Source: a bacterium SCSIO 12741
GTDB lineage: Bacteria > Bacteroidota > Bacteroidia > Flavobacteriales_G > Salibacteraceae
Reading direction: 5' to 3'
DNA length: 64,000 nucleotides
NCBI GenBank assembly: GCA_024398055.1
Contig: CP073749.1
Span: 1,736,594-1,800,593, forward strand
The translations under genes were made by a program, and so were the position numbers. This document shows positions 1 through 11,000 of the stretch, piece by piece. Within the stretch, counting starts at the first letter, position 1; the number at the start of each line of letters is the position of its first letter. Below the pieces are notes generated by a model. That model had not been told where the DNA came from, searched no databases, and was given only the letters and a program-made list of their open reading frames with translations.

Positions 1-1605
1 GGTAGCCGCGCAGCCGATGAGGTCAAAGAGAATTGGGGATTGAACGGAGGAACACCGATGTCTTCTTCCAACATTTTTAACGCGATTGCTGCAGATGATA
101 ATGGAAACCTGTACGTGATTGGAACCATTGAAGGCAATGCCCAATTTGGATCGATTAACGTATCCAGCGCATCCGGGCAAACAGCCATGGTCATTGGAAA
201 GATTAACCCTAACGGCCAATGGGCATGGGTAAGAGCTGCTACCGGTGGACCTTCTTCTGGATTGGATTTGACCATCCGCAACAATGAGATTGCCATCGTA
301 GGTCAGTTTCGTTCTTCCATCACTTTTGGTGGAAAAACCGGCTCAAGCAATGTGACCAATCAGGAAGAGGGCTTTGTGGCCAAAATGGACTTGAATGGAA
401 ACATCAGTTGGATCAACGTAATTAATGGGGCGGGAACCCAAAACACCGAATTTGTTGAATTTGGATCTGATGGAAGCATCTACATTGCTGGGGAATTCTT
501 CAACAATGTGATCCTGGGCAACGATGTGTACCAACGCCGTGGAAGTGGTGAGAAAGACATGTATGTGGCCAAGTTGTCAAACACCGGTTCCTGGACCTGG
601 TCAGCCGATTTTGGAAGTACCGGTCGTGACTTTCTGGACAACATGGCCATTTCAGCCAACGACGAGTTAATTCTTTGTGGATCTTTTACCGAAAGAATGA
701 CCTTGAGTGATGGTAACGACTTTTCTTCTGTCCACTCCAATCACATGGATGCCTACATCGTGTTGATGAATAGTCAGGGAGCATTTTCGGGCTACGGTGG
801 ATTTTCCGGAGATGAAGACATTCGTGCCGAGGCCGTGGCTTTCAATTCTGCAGGCTTTGCCTTTATCGCGATCAACTTTAAGGACAATGTTTACTTCTTT
901 GGAACAGAGTATGGATCCGTTGGAGGAGATTGGGGTTATTTGATGGTATCTCTGGCTCCGAACAACCAGATGGATGCCTTCTTTTCCTCCGAAGAGGATG
1001 AGTTTGTAGAAAGCATTGCGATCAACAAAGATGGCGACATGTACTTCGCTGGAGGTGAATTGGAAAGCGGTTCTTTTGGAGGCTGCGATATCAACCTTCG
1101 TAAAGTGGAATGGATTAGCCAAACCCAATTTACCCTAAGAAGCAATCGAGTGGGTAGTGCCTCAGGTTCCTGGGACCAGGCGGAAATGGTTTATGTGGAC
1201 AACAAAGACAATGTATACATTACCGGAGAGCACGAAGACAAACTGTACTTCGGAGGAGAAACCTTTAATTCTTCCGCTCGCCAAATGGCTTTGGTATTGG
1301 CTTTCACCGACAAGAGCGCAACCAATCCTGGAGACACCACAACATCCATTGTGGAGACTACCGCAGGACAAATGCTAAAGGTTTTTCCAAACCCGGCAAA
1401 CGGTCAATTGCATGTACAGACTTCTGGAGATAGCTTTGAGGCTTTCGACGCACAGATTAGAGGCGTAGATGGAAGACAATATGAAATCGAAATATTGGCT
1501 GAGCCAAGTTCAACTGAACGCGTTATCAATACGACTCATTTGGACCCAGGAGTGTATTTCCTACATGTAGAAGGAACCGCCATTCGATTTGCAGTGACCC
1601 ATTAA
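1..1605 (+). CDS. T9SS-sorted beta-propeller protein, 5'-partial
   Basis: Frame 1 is open from the first base, so this is the C-terminal part of a longer gene that starts outside the window; the TTG at 40 and ATG at 58 are internal codons. Bladed repeats of the type 'G.IYIAGEF....' and 'DNVYITGEH...' spaced about 60-70 residues apart indicate an SBBP-like beta-propeller. The last ~85 residues begin with KVFPNPANGQLHV and end PGVYFLHVEGTAIRFAVTH, the usual type A T9SS C-terminal sorting domain, so the mature protein should be exported across the outer membrane and attached or released at the cell surface. No catalytic motif is visible and the substrate is unknown. The signal peptide lies upstream and is not seen. 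A clear hairpin terminator follows 50 bases downstream. Confidence 0.88.
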   Translation, partial: GSRAADEVKENWGLNGGTPMSSSNIFNAIAADDNGNLYVIGTIEGNAQFGSINVSSASGQTAMVIGKINPNGQWAWVRAATGGPSSGLDLTIRNNEIAIVGQFRSSITFGGKTGSSNVTNQEEGFVAKMDLNGNISWINVINGAGTQNTEFVEFGSDGSIYIAGEFFNNVILGNDVYQRRGSGEKDMYVAKLSNTGSWTWSADFGSTGRDFLDNMAISANDELILCGSFTERMTLSDGNDFSSVHSNHMDAYIVLMNSQGAFSGYGGFSGDEDIRAEAVAFNSAGFAFIAINFKDNVYFFGTEYGSVGGDWGYLMVSLAPNNQMDAFFSSEEDEFVESIAINKDGDMYFAGGELESGSFGGCDINLRKVEWISQTQFTLRSNRVGSASGSWDQAEMVYVDNKDNVYITGEHEDKLYFGGETFNSSARQMALVLAFTDKSATNPGDTTTSIVETTAGQMLKVFPNPANGQLHVQTSGDSFEAFDAQIRGVDGRQYEIEILAEPSSTERVINTTHLDPGVYFLHVEGTAIRFAVTH

Positions 1606-1655
1606 TTTGGGGCAAAATAAAGCCCTCTTAAAGTGGTTTGAATAAGATTTTTAAG

Positions 1656-1686
1656 AACCCGTCCTCGCGACGGGTTTTTTGTTTTT
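1656..1686 (+). terminator. Rho-independent terminator
   Basis: A perfect 8-bp stem, AACCCGTC (1656-1663) with GACGGGTT (1669-1676), encloses a 5-base loop and is followed by a T-rich tail. It ends the T9SS propeller gene. Confidence 0.85.
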
Positions 1687-1894
1687 TCGATCGAATTCGG
1701 CTGTTTTGAGCAAAAAGGATTCATTCTTTTGAAACAACCGAATAAATATTCGTTCAGTATATCTATTTGATTGTCATTGCTATGAGGTAGATTTGGCCTT
1801 TGAGTGACTGTCCTTAATCAAATAATAATTTGGACCATGCCGTTTTTTTTGTATTCTACGGCCGTTGCAGAATAGAAAAGTGCCGCAGAAAAAT

Positions 1895-3262
1895 ATGATT
1901 CAAAACAAAAAGTACCAGGCCTATAGCCTTCACAATTTCCGCCAAATTCCTCAAATGAAAATGCTCTCTGAAGAGCAACTATTTACCATCGAAGTGGTGG
2001 GCCATGTGCTCCCGTTTAAGGTGAATAACTACATTCTGGACGAGCTCATCGACTGGAACAACTTTGAAACGGACCCCATGTTTTTGCTCACCTTTCCTCA
2101 ACGGGGAATGTTGAGTGACAAGCATTTTAATACCGTAGCTGAGTGGGTTAGAGCAGGAAGGACCAAAAAGGAGATGAAGAAGGATATAGACCAGATTCGT
2201 CTGGAACTCAATCCTCATCCGGCTGGACAGAAAACCCAAAACGTACCGAGTATTCATGGCATTGAGCTTTCCGGAGTTCAGCACAAGTACAAGGAAACCG
2301 TTTTGTTCTTTCCACGAAGAGGGCAAACCTGTCATGCCTACTGTACTTTTTGCTTCCGTTGGCCGCAGTTTGTGGGAATCGACGACTTGAAGTTTGCCAT
2401 GAACGAGACCCACCTGGTGGTAGAGTATCTCAAGGCTCATCCCGAGGTTACCGACCTCATTTTTACCGGAGGAGACCCGATGGTGATGGCGACCAAAGTA
2501 TTCAAGCCTTATTTGGAGGCTTTAATTGAAGCCGATATTCCGCATTTGCAAAACATCCGAATTGGAACGAAGTCGCTCACTTTTTGGCCCTACAAATACG
2601 TCAATGATCCGGAGACCGATGAACTACTTGATCTTTTCCGGAAGGTAAAAGCCAAGGGTAAGCACCTGACCATTATGGCCCACTTCAACAACCCGGTAGA
2701 GCTGTCTACTCCTGTGGTTCAAAAGGCCATTGAAAATATCCTGGAAACCGGCGTTCAGATTCGAACTCAAGCACCCATTATGAAGGGCATCAACGACAAT
2801 GCCGATTGGTGGGCCGCGATGTGGCGTCACCAGGTTAAATTGGGTTGTATTCCTTACTACATGTTCATCGCCCGGGATACGGGAGCACGTGATTTCTTCG
2901 CCGTTCCGCTGGAAAAATGCTACCAGATATTCCGTGATGCCTATAGCCAGGTTTCTGGAATTTGCCGAACGGTGAGAGGACCAAGCATGTCAGCAGCACC
3001 AGGTAAAGTTCAGGTATTAGGAATCGAAGAAATCAACGGTGAGAAAGTAATGGCGCTAAGCTTCCTTCAAGGAAGAAACCCCGATTGGGTGGGCCGCCCC
3101 TTCTTTGCTAAATATGATCCCGAAGCATTATGGTTGACTGATTTGAAGCCGGCCTTTGGCCAAACTCATTTCTTGTATGAAGATGGGCCCCAAATGGAAG
3201 ACTCCGTTGAGGAAACTGAATCTGCTTACGAGGTTAATTATGAGGAGTATACCCCGGCATAG
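1895..3262 (+). CDS. KamA-family radical SAM protein (lysine 2,3-aminomutase-like)
   Basis: A 455-residue protein with the radical SAM cluster motif C146-x3-C150-x2-C153 (TCHAYCTFC), a GGDP SAM-contacting motif at 192-195, and an AAPGK segment whose K371 sits where KamA proteins carry the PLP-binding lysine. Known relatives are 4Fe-4S/SAM/PLP enzymes that move an amino group between adjacent carbons of an amino acid (lysine, arginine or glutamate 2,3-aminomutases). The protein is somewhat longer than the roughly 416-residue clostridial KamA, with an acidic C-terminal tail rich in Glu. ATG at 1895 is chosen over a TTG at 1865 because an ATG is preferred and the family homology starts after it. 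No partner genes for lysine degradation lie nearby, so the substrate cannot be assigned. Family assignment is firm; substrate is open. Confidence 0.85.
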   Translation: MIQNKKYQAYSLHNFRQIPQMKMLSEEQLFTIEVVGHVLPFKVNNYILDELIDWNNFETDPMFLLTFPQRGMLSDKHFNTVAEWVRAGRTKKEMKKDIDQIRLELNPHPAGQKTQNVPSIHGIELSGVQHKYKETVLFFPRRGQTCHAYCTFCFRWPQFVGIDDLKFAMNETHLVVEYLKAHPEVTDLIFTGGDPMVMATKVFKPYLEALIEADIPHLQNIRIGTKSLTFWPYKYVNDPETDELLDLFRKVKAKGKHLTIMAHFNNPVELSTPVVQKAIENILETGVQIRTQAPIMKGINDNADWWAAMWRHQVKLGCIPYYMFIARDTGARDFFAVPLEKCYQIFRDAYSQVSGICRTVRGPSMSAAPGKVQVLGIEEINGEKVMALSFLQGRNPDWVGRPFFAKYDPEALWLTDLKPAFGQTHFLYEDGPQMEDSVEETESAYEVNYEEYTPA

Positions 3263-3290
3263 GTAACCCTCGTTCACTTTTAGATTTACG

Positions 3291-3298
3291 TATTTTTG
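3291..3298 (+). promoter_or_regulatory. TAnnTTTG promoter -7 box candidate
   Basis: TATTTTTG matches the Bacteroidota -7 consensus TAnnTTTG and lies 23 bases before the ATG of the TPR gene. No convincing -33 TTTG is seen at the usual distance. Confidence 0.35.
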
Positions 3299-3321
3299 AT
3301 AGGAATCATTCTCTGTTTCCT

Positions 3322-5034
3322 ATGCCTTGCCGAGTTATTTTCCTCAGTTTACTTGCCCTGTTGCTGAGGTTATCCGTGTATTCCAATATCGATAGCCTAA
3401 GACAGGTGCTTGAGCAACCCGGTCTTCACGACACCACTGTTGCCCAAACCAACTATTTCCTTGCCCAAGAGTATCTTCAGGAGGATGATGATTCCTGCAT
3501 TTACTTTTCCCAAAAGGCCCAGGATCAATACCAGCCCTTAGACCGGCCGGATAGGGTAGCACGATGTGGGTACTATATAATTACTAGCCATACCCGGTTG
3601 GGCAACTACGCTATTAGTGTTGAATTATCTTACCAGGCGTTGAAACAATTCCAGGCTTTAAAGGATACGTCTTTCCTGGCCAGTACGCTCAACAATCTGG
3701 GGTTATGTTATGATTTGATGGGCGAAGTGGATTCGGGAAAGCATTACTACGAGAAGACGCTTTTCTATGCTTTAGAGTCCAGGGATACCTCAACATTGGC
3801 CAATTGCTACATCAACTTGGGGATGGTTCAATATTCTCAGGGAAATCTGGACAGCGCAATTTATTATTTCGAGCAATCCTTGGATTTGAATCTGACCATT
3901 TCCAATATGCGCCAGGTGGCCATTACCCTCAACAATCTCGGAGGCATGCATAAACTCAAAGGGCAAATGGATGTGGGCCTGGAGTACTACCGGAAAAGTC
4001 TGGCCCTCAACGACAGCTTAAATGATTTAAGAGGAATAGGAACGGCTTACATGAACATTGGCCGTATTTATGAGGATTTAGGCTTTCCGGATCTGGCTGA
4101 GGAAAACTACCAAAATTCAGCAGAGTTTCGCGAAAAATCGGGGGATAACTACGGTCTTGGAATCGTTAATGGCCGATTGGGTAGCTTGTATGCTGATCAG
4201 GGTCGGGATTCATTGGCTCGGATTTACCTGGAGCTAGGTATGGCTATTCAAGAAAAAATCGGAGATCGACCAGGGTTGACAACCAGTCACATCAAACTGG
4301 CCAGTTTAGCCTATGAAAAGGAACATTTTGACGCAGCCCGACAACATCTTCAGAAAGCCCAAGAATTTGCTGGTGATCAACCTAGCCGTGCTCAGGAAGT
4401 AAATATGATTTGGCTTGAAGTTAGGCTTAACCTCGCTGAGGGAATTGAGGCAAACAATTTGGAGTCGGCTCTTCGGGCCTATGACTTAAGCCAACAAATG
4501 GGAACCCCCAAGCAAATCAGTTGGCTGGCCAAAGCCTTAAGCGATGTTTACGAAAGCCAAGGCAAAACCGACGAGGCCCTTAGCTATTACAAAGTCTACA
4601 AGCAAATGGATGATAGCCTTAAAGCCATTGAGCTCAACAAAACCACCAATCGCCAGCAGGCACGTATAGAATTTGAGCGAGATGCGCTCAAAAAGGAACA
4701 GGCTCAGCAAGAGCAGGAACGTTTGGCAGCTGAAGCTTTGTCCAGAAAGAACAACCTGGAATATTCAGCGATAGGAATTGGCGTATTCGTTCTTTTTGGC
4801 CTCGTTTTTCTCTTAGGGCGATTTAAACTTCCTGACTGGGGCATTGAGCTGGCTGTGTTTCTTCCATTCCTTATTCTTTTCGAATTTTTGCTGGTCTATA
4901 CCGATCCTTTTGTGGAGCAGTGGACCGGCGGGGCGCCTTTATTCAAGCTTTTAGTCAATGCGGCTATGGGTGGGCTCATTTTTCCCCTTCACGCCTTTTT
5001 TGAGGGCCTTTTAAAGCGTCGACTTTTTGGGTAA
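3322..5034 (+). CDS. TPR-repeat protein with C-terminal membrane segments
   Basis: A 570-residue protein. The start carries a hydrophobic signal (LLALLLRL), then roughly residues 40-440 are tandem tetratricopeptide repeats of the kind LNNLGLCYDLMGEVDSGKHY and YINLGMVQYSQGNLDSAIYY. A charged, probably coiled-coil stretch follows (about 440-480, rich in Glu, Gln, Lys), then about three hydrophobic segments to the end. This layout resembles Bacteroidota sensor proteins in which periplasmic TPRs, a coiled coil and a transmembrane helix lead to a histidine kinase, cyclase or helix-turn-helix output. Here the output domain is absent and further membrane helices replace it. The stop codon is genuine and a terminator shared with the opposite gene follows. 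TPRs suggest protein-protein interaction at the envelope; the function is unknown. Confidence 0.85.
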   Translation: MPCRVIFLSLLALLLRLSVYSNIDSLRQVLEQPGLHDTTVAQTNYFLAQEYLQEDDDSCIYFSQKAQDQYQPLDRPDRVARCGYYIITSHTRLGNYAISVELSYQALKQFQALKDTSFLASTLNNLGLCYDLMGEVDSGKHYYEKTLFYALESRDTSTLANCYINLGMVQYSQGNLDSAIYYFEQSLDLNLTISNMRQVAITLNNLGGMHKLKGQMDVGLEYYRKSLALNDSLNDLRGIGTAYMNIGRIYEDLGFPDLAEENYQNSAEFREKSGDNYGLGIVNGRLGSLYADQGRDSLARIYLELGMAIQEKIGDRPGLTTSHIKLASLAYEKEHFDAARQHLQKAQEFAGDQPSRAQEVNMIWLEVRLNLAEGIEANNLESALRAYDLSQQMGTPKQISWLAKALSDVYESQGKTDEALSYYKVYKQMDDSLKAIELNKTTNRQQARIEFERDALKKEQAQQEQERLAAEALSRKNNLEYSAIGIGVFVLFGLVFLLGRFKLPDWGIELAVFLPFLILFEFLLVYTDPFVEQWTGGAPLFKLLVNAAMGGLIFPLHAFFEGLLKRRLFG

Positions 5035-5067
5035 AAAAGAAAAGGGGCAATCCTTTCGAATCACCCC
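5035..5067 (-). terminator. Rho-independent terminator between convergent genes
   Basis: On the minus strand a 10-bp stem (three G-U wobbles) with a GAAA tetraloop is followed by TTTTCTTTTTT. It ends the giant repeat gene and probably also serves the convergent TPR gene. Confidence 0.82.
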
Positions 5068-5078
5068 CCTCTTGGGTT

Positions 5079-8000
5079 CTAATCCTGCTTCATAACGCGC
5101 ATTAGTGCCCGATTACCATCTTCCCGAATGATCTCTATGAGGTACATCCCTGACTCTCCAGACAGTTCCAATTCCGTTTGGTTCAGTGATTCAAAATATT
5201 CCCGATGGATGATTTGTCCGGTTGTATTCCGAATCACCACAGTGATGTTTTCAACCCCTTGACCAAATTCGAGTGTGACCAATCCGTTTGTTGGGTTGGG
5301 GTAGGCCGACCAATTAAATGTGGAGGGCACTTCCTTCCAACCCACGTTGGTCACCGCATAGCAATTGGACGTGTCCACGCAACCATTCGTTGTGATTTGA
5401 ACAGCGTAGGTTCCATTTGAGGTCGGGGTAAAACGTTGAGTGGTGTCATTCAAGGCACTAAAGTTGTCCTCGCAATCCAACCACATATAGGTGGAATTGA
5501 TATTGCTTGCATTGGCAATCAAGGAATGGACATCTTGAGTCACCATCGTATCTACCGTCTGAATCACCAGGTCAATGGTCAATACACTATCGCAACCCAT
5601 GGCATTTGGAATGGTGTCTTGATAGGTTCCGCTCATATTCCAGGTGGAGTTTCCACTCGGAGAGGTGTATTCAAAACAAGCGGTATCCATAAGTGTGGCT
5701 GAAGTGGAATGATTCACGGTTAGATTTATGGTGATCGTACTGTCGCAGTTGCTCACATTTGGAATGGTGTCTGTATAGGTTCCTGTTGCCGTAAAGGTTT
5801 TTCCACTCGGTGAAGTATAACTGTCGCAGGCCACCGGATGTATGGTGTCGAAGGTGGTGTAATTAATCGTCAAATGAATGGTTAGTACAGAATCACAACC
5901 GACGGCATTGGCACCCACGAGGGTATCCTGATAACTTCCAGAGGTGTTCCAGGTGTAGGTTCCACTGGGTGAGGTATACTCATTACAAGAGACCCAATTC
6001 AAGGTATCATAAGTCCTGTTGTTAATCGTCAAGTTAATGGTCATTATTGAATCACAACCGTGGGCATTGAGAATGGTGTCCTGATAAGTACCCGAGGTGG
6101 TCCAGGTATGCATTCCACTTGGTGAAGTGTAGCTATCGCACACCACTGGAGCAATCGTCGATTTGCTGCTGTAGAAGATCGTGAGATTGATGGTAACGAT
6201 CGAGTCACACCCTACTGCATTGGTGAGGGTGTCCCTATACGTTCCGGTTTGATTCCAGGTATACAATCCACTTGGGGAGACATAATTGTCACAAGCTGTT
6301 CCAGTCACGGTTGCGGTGCTGGTGTAATTCACTACCAGATTGATGGTAATCACCGAATCACAATTGTTGGCATTTGGAATGGTATCCATATGAGTGCCAG
6401 AGGTCGTAAAAATTTTCCCACTTGGAGACGTGTAGCTGTTACAAGCCGTATCATTTAGCGTGGAGGTAGTCTGGTAATTCACGGTCAAATTAATGGTGAG
6501 TATCGAATCACAATTAGCAGCGTTCGTGAGCGTGTCCATATAGGTTCCGGTTGTGGTCCAAACAAAGTTTCCACTTGGGGAAGTGTAACTGTCGCAAGTT
6601 GTTGCACTGATCGAGTTCGTTGTGCTGTTGTTAATCGTGAGGTTAATCGTAAGAATGGAGTCACAGTTAACCGCATTGGTCAAGGTATCCATATAGGTTC
6701 CGGATGTGGTCCAGGCGTACAATCCACTGGGTGAAGTATAGCTGTTACATGCCGTATCTGTGATGGTTTGAGTTGTACTGTTATTGATCGTCAAATTGAC
6801 CGTAATGATGGAATCGCAATTCACCGAATTGGTCAAGGTATCCAGATACTGACCACTACTTGTCCACGTGTACAATCCACTTGGTGAGGTGTAGCTGTTG
6901 CAAGCTGTATCCGTGATTGTATTGGAAGAACTGTTGTTGATGGTCAAATTAACGGTTATGATGGAGTCACAACCTGCGGCATTGGTTAGAGTGTCCATGT
7001 ACTGTCCGCTGGTCGTCCAGGTATGGTTTCCGCTTGGGGAAGAATAGCTGTTACAGGATGTATCCGTGATGGTGTGAGTTGTACTGTTTTTAATGACCAA
7101 ATTGATGGTAAGAATAGAATCACAATTCACTGCATTAGTCAAGGTATCCATGTAGGTTCCCGTAGCGGTCCAGGTGTGCAATCCACTGGGCGATGTGTAG
7201 CTATCACAGGCCGTATCACTGATTGTAGCAGTGGAACTGTTGTTCACGATCAAGTTAATCGTCAGAATAGAATCACATCCCGTGGCACTGGTCAATGTAT
7301 CCAGATACTGGCCATCGGTAGTCCAGGTATATTTTCCACTGGGGGATGAATAGCTGTTACAAGCGGTATCGCTAATCGTATTCTTGATTTCTGCCGGTTC
7401 GACAATACTTCCGGAAGCCGTATCGCTACATCCATTGGCATCGGTAATGGTTACGGTGTAACTACCCTGTGCCAGGTTATTTAAGGAGTTCACAGTATCT
7501 GATCTTCCGGCCCAAGCATAGCTGTGCGGTGCTGTTCCGGTGGTATCGGATGCAGATAATCCACCATTGGTTAATCCGTGGCAAGAAATGTTGGAGTCCA
7601 AAGTAACGATGGCTGAAGCGGCAGGGTTAACCGTAAAAGTATCGGTGGCCGTACAACCTGTTTGGTTGATGAACTTGGCCACATAGGTTCCGGCTTCAGT
7701 TGGGGTGTAACTGGCAATTGGCCCTGTTAAGGTTTTAATGCGGTGGTGATTGTAATCCGCAATCACGAGATCTCCTGCGGGATTAAGCGTTAATCCATAT
7801 GGCACATTTAGGTTTCCGGCTGTTCCGGGCAAGGTGGTTCCGTTGTCTCCACCCTTGGATCCCGCCGGCCACATTTTCAGCCCTCTTGTTCCACCGTTGG
7901 CGACAATCAGGTTTCCATTTCCGTCGATGATCACACCGCGCTGATCGAAGAGTTGATTGGCAGCATTTCCCCCTGAAGAGGTAACTCCTGCTACGACCAC

Positions 8001-11000
8001 TGGATTGGTGCTGCCCGGAGCGAATTTGACTACGCGCGACTTTCCAGGTTCAGAAGCAAAAACGGTGTCGTTGTGTACGGCAATACAAGCCGCTCCACTG
8101 GACGAAACCTGGGCAATGGAAGCTCCTGTTGCACTGTATTTTCTAATCTCGGTGTTTGAACTTACGTAAATTTCTCCTTTCGGAGTAATAACGATATCGG
8201 AAGGGTTGTTGGTGGAAATAAATACCGTACCACTGGTTGCCCCGGGGGCGTATTTCATCACCCGTTGATTAAAGTGATCGCAGACATAGATATTACCTGC
8301 AGCATCCAATGCAATACCCCAATTGGAGTGGAATTTGTTGAGGCTGTTTCCTTGGCCATTGCCGCCCGCTACTACAGTACCGCTGGTGGCCCCAGGAGCA
8401 TATTTCATCACCCGGTGGTTTCCACCATCGGATACATACATGTCTCCGTTGGGCGCAAACACCAAATCATAGGGATAGCGGAATTTATCCAGCGAATTCC
8501 CTAAAGAACTTCCTGCAATGGTAGTTAATGAAGTTCCGTAATTGAAGCTACTAACTGTGCTCAGAACATTACCACCTTTACTAAAAATCACACTATCGGG
8601 TTGAGGTGCGAGACTTACATTTAAGGGGGCACCGGTAAAGCAGTTTTCTCCGGTTAGATTGATTTTTACGGTATCCGGGGCAGCCACTGTGACTAGGGCA
8701 CCGGTCATACAACCAATGGAGTCTGTTGCGGTAACCGTATAATTTCCTGCGGGCAGGCCTTTCACGGTATCTGTCTTACTGGCCGAAGGGTCGTTCCACG
8801 AATAACTAACCGATCCAAACCCTCCGGAAGAGGTTACCATGACTTCGCCATCCTTGGAGTCGTAGCAGCTTGCATTTTTCACGGTGCTCGCTGAAGCGCT
8901 CAGGTTACACACTTTTTCTCCAAAAATTCGGAAGATGTAATTTCTACCTGTACCTTGGTAAGAGGTTGCCGTTGAGCTAACGACCAACAAACGACCGTCA
9001 GGGTATTCCAACAAAGGAGAAGAGCTGTTTCCTGTATTGAAACTCGTGCCAGGATTAAAAGAGTTGTCCAGGCTTCCATTATTGTTTATCCGGGCCAGGT
9101 AGCGAATTGGGGTGCCAGCGTAGCTCGTAAAATTTCCCCAGACCATGAATTTGCCATTGGGCATACGAATGATGTCGGCTACGGTATTGTTAGGCCCAGA
9201 TCCAATGGAGAAGGATGTATCCCGGGTTCCGTCGCTGTTCAAGCGTACGATTCGATTGGTCGAAGATCCGTTGAAAGTGGAAAAGCTACCAGCAACTATT
9301 ATTTTTCCATTGGGTTCAAGCAGCATTTCACTGGTAATGTTATTATTAAAACCTGTTCCGATATTGGTTAGGAAACCGTTGTCAATACTTCCGTTGCTAT
9401 TCAATCGGATTAGGCGGTTAGCGGCGGTTCCGTTGTAAGAAGTGAAGAGTCCTGCAACCAGGACTTTTCCATCGCTTTGAAGCTGAATTTCGTAGACTCC
9501 GTTGTTGAACCCAGTTCCGGTATTAAAACTGGCATCGGGCGTTCCATCCGCATTAATCCGGATGATGTACTTGGCACTTGCTCCGTTGTAGGTAGTGAAG
9601 TTCCCAACACAAATAATCTTGCCATCGGGTTGAATCACAAAGTTTTGTACCGTCGAGTTGAATCCCGTTCCTTTTGGAAAGCCGGGTTCCTTGTTTCCAT
9701 GAACGTCGAGTCGGAAGAAGTTTCGTGCCACAGAATCTCCATAGGTAGACATCCAGCCACCCACCAGTATCTTACCATCCGATTGTAAACCGAGCTTGTT
9801 CACCGTGTTGGAAAGGGTCAACCCTAAAGACTTAAATGAAGTGTCCATTTTTCCGGTGGCAGAATCGATCATCACCAGGTGTGGGGATACTTTCCCGTTG
9901 TAGGTGCTAAAGCTTCCACCCACTAAAATCTTTCCATTAGGCATCCACATCAAAGCATCGGCCGGGTTGCTTAATCCCATGAGAGTATTGTAGGTAAAGT
10001 CGACACTTCCGTCAGCATTCATTCGGGAAATGGCTCCTCGACGGTAGTCATCAATAAAACCATATTCACCGGCCAGCATCACCTTTCCCGTCGTGGGTTG
10101 TACGCCTATGGCATAAACCTGTTGCCCAGAAACGTAGGGTTTGTAGTTGGCGTCAATCACCCCATTGGAATCGATGCGACAAGCCTTTTGAACCGTTACG
10201 CCATTGTATTTCGTAAAGTACCCACCGGCTATATAACTCTTGTCAGCCAGTTGAATAATGTCGTGTACGGCTTGATTAAAACCGGTAGTTACGTTGGCAT
10301 TGAAAGCGGCGTCTAAGGTTCCATTGGAGCTGAGACGAGCCATCCCTTTAACGGATGTAGAACCGTAGGTAGCAAAAGCACCAATTACCAGGATGTTGCC
10401 ATCTTGCTGAGCGAGGATCGACTGAACCACCCAATTAAAACCACCGGAAGGCATGTGAAAAGAGGTGTCCACCGTTCCATTGGTATTCAAGCGGGCAAAG
10501 CGATTGATCGAGGTCGAACCGACTTGGGTAAAGAATCCACCAATCAAAATCTTGCCATCGGCCTGCATGTCCATAGCGTATACGTTGTTGTTGGTTCCGA
10601 GGGTATTGCTGTTGTAGCCGGTGTCCAGCGTTCCATCCGAGTTGAGGCGGGTGATTTTATTGGCAGTTGCTCCGTTGTATTGGTTAAACCATCCACCTAT
10701 TACGATTTTCCCATCGGCTTGAATCCGGATGTGAGTAACCCGATCGTTAAAGCCGGATCCGGTATGAAAGGAGGTGTCGATAGAACCATCCGTGTTGAGT
10801 CGAGCGATACGGGTGTGGGCTTTGTTGTCGAAGTTGGTAAACAAACCTCCGATTACGATTTTTCCATCTGATTGAACGGCTATGGCCGTCACCCAGCTAT
10901 TGGCTCCGGCACCGGCATTAAAGGATTTATCCAGGGTTCCATCTGCCTTCACCTTAGCTATCCGATTGGCCGTTTCGGTTTCGAATTTGGTAAAGTGTCC

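Noticed and set aside
5560-7385. Tandem repeats as a CRISPR array
   Set aside because: Units are ~150 bp, in-frame coding and without unique spacers between short identical repeats.
5205-10871. Many plus-strand ORFs of 60-155 residues opposite the giant T9SS gene
   Set aside because: They lie in phase with the coding repeats of the minus strand, have repeat-driven composition and no domain or signal; shadows.
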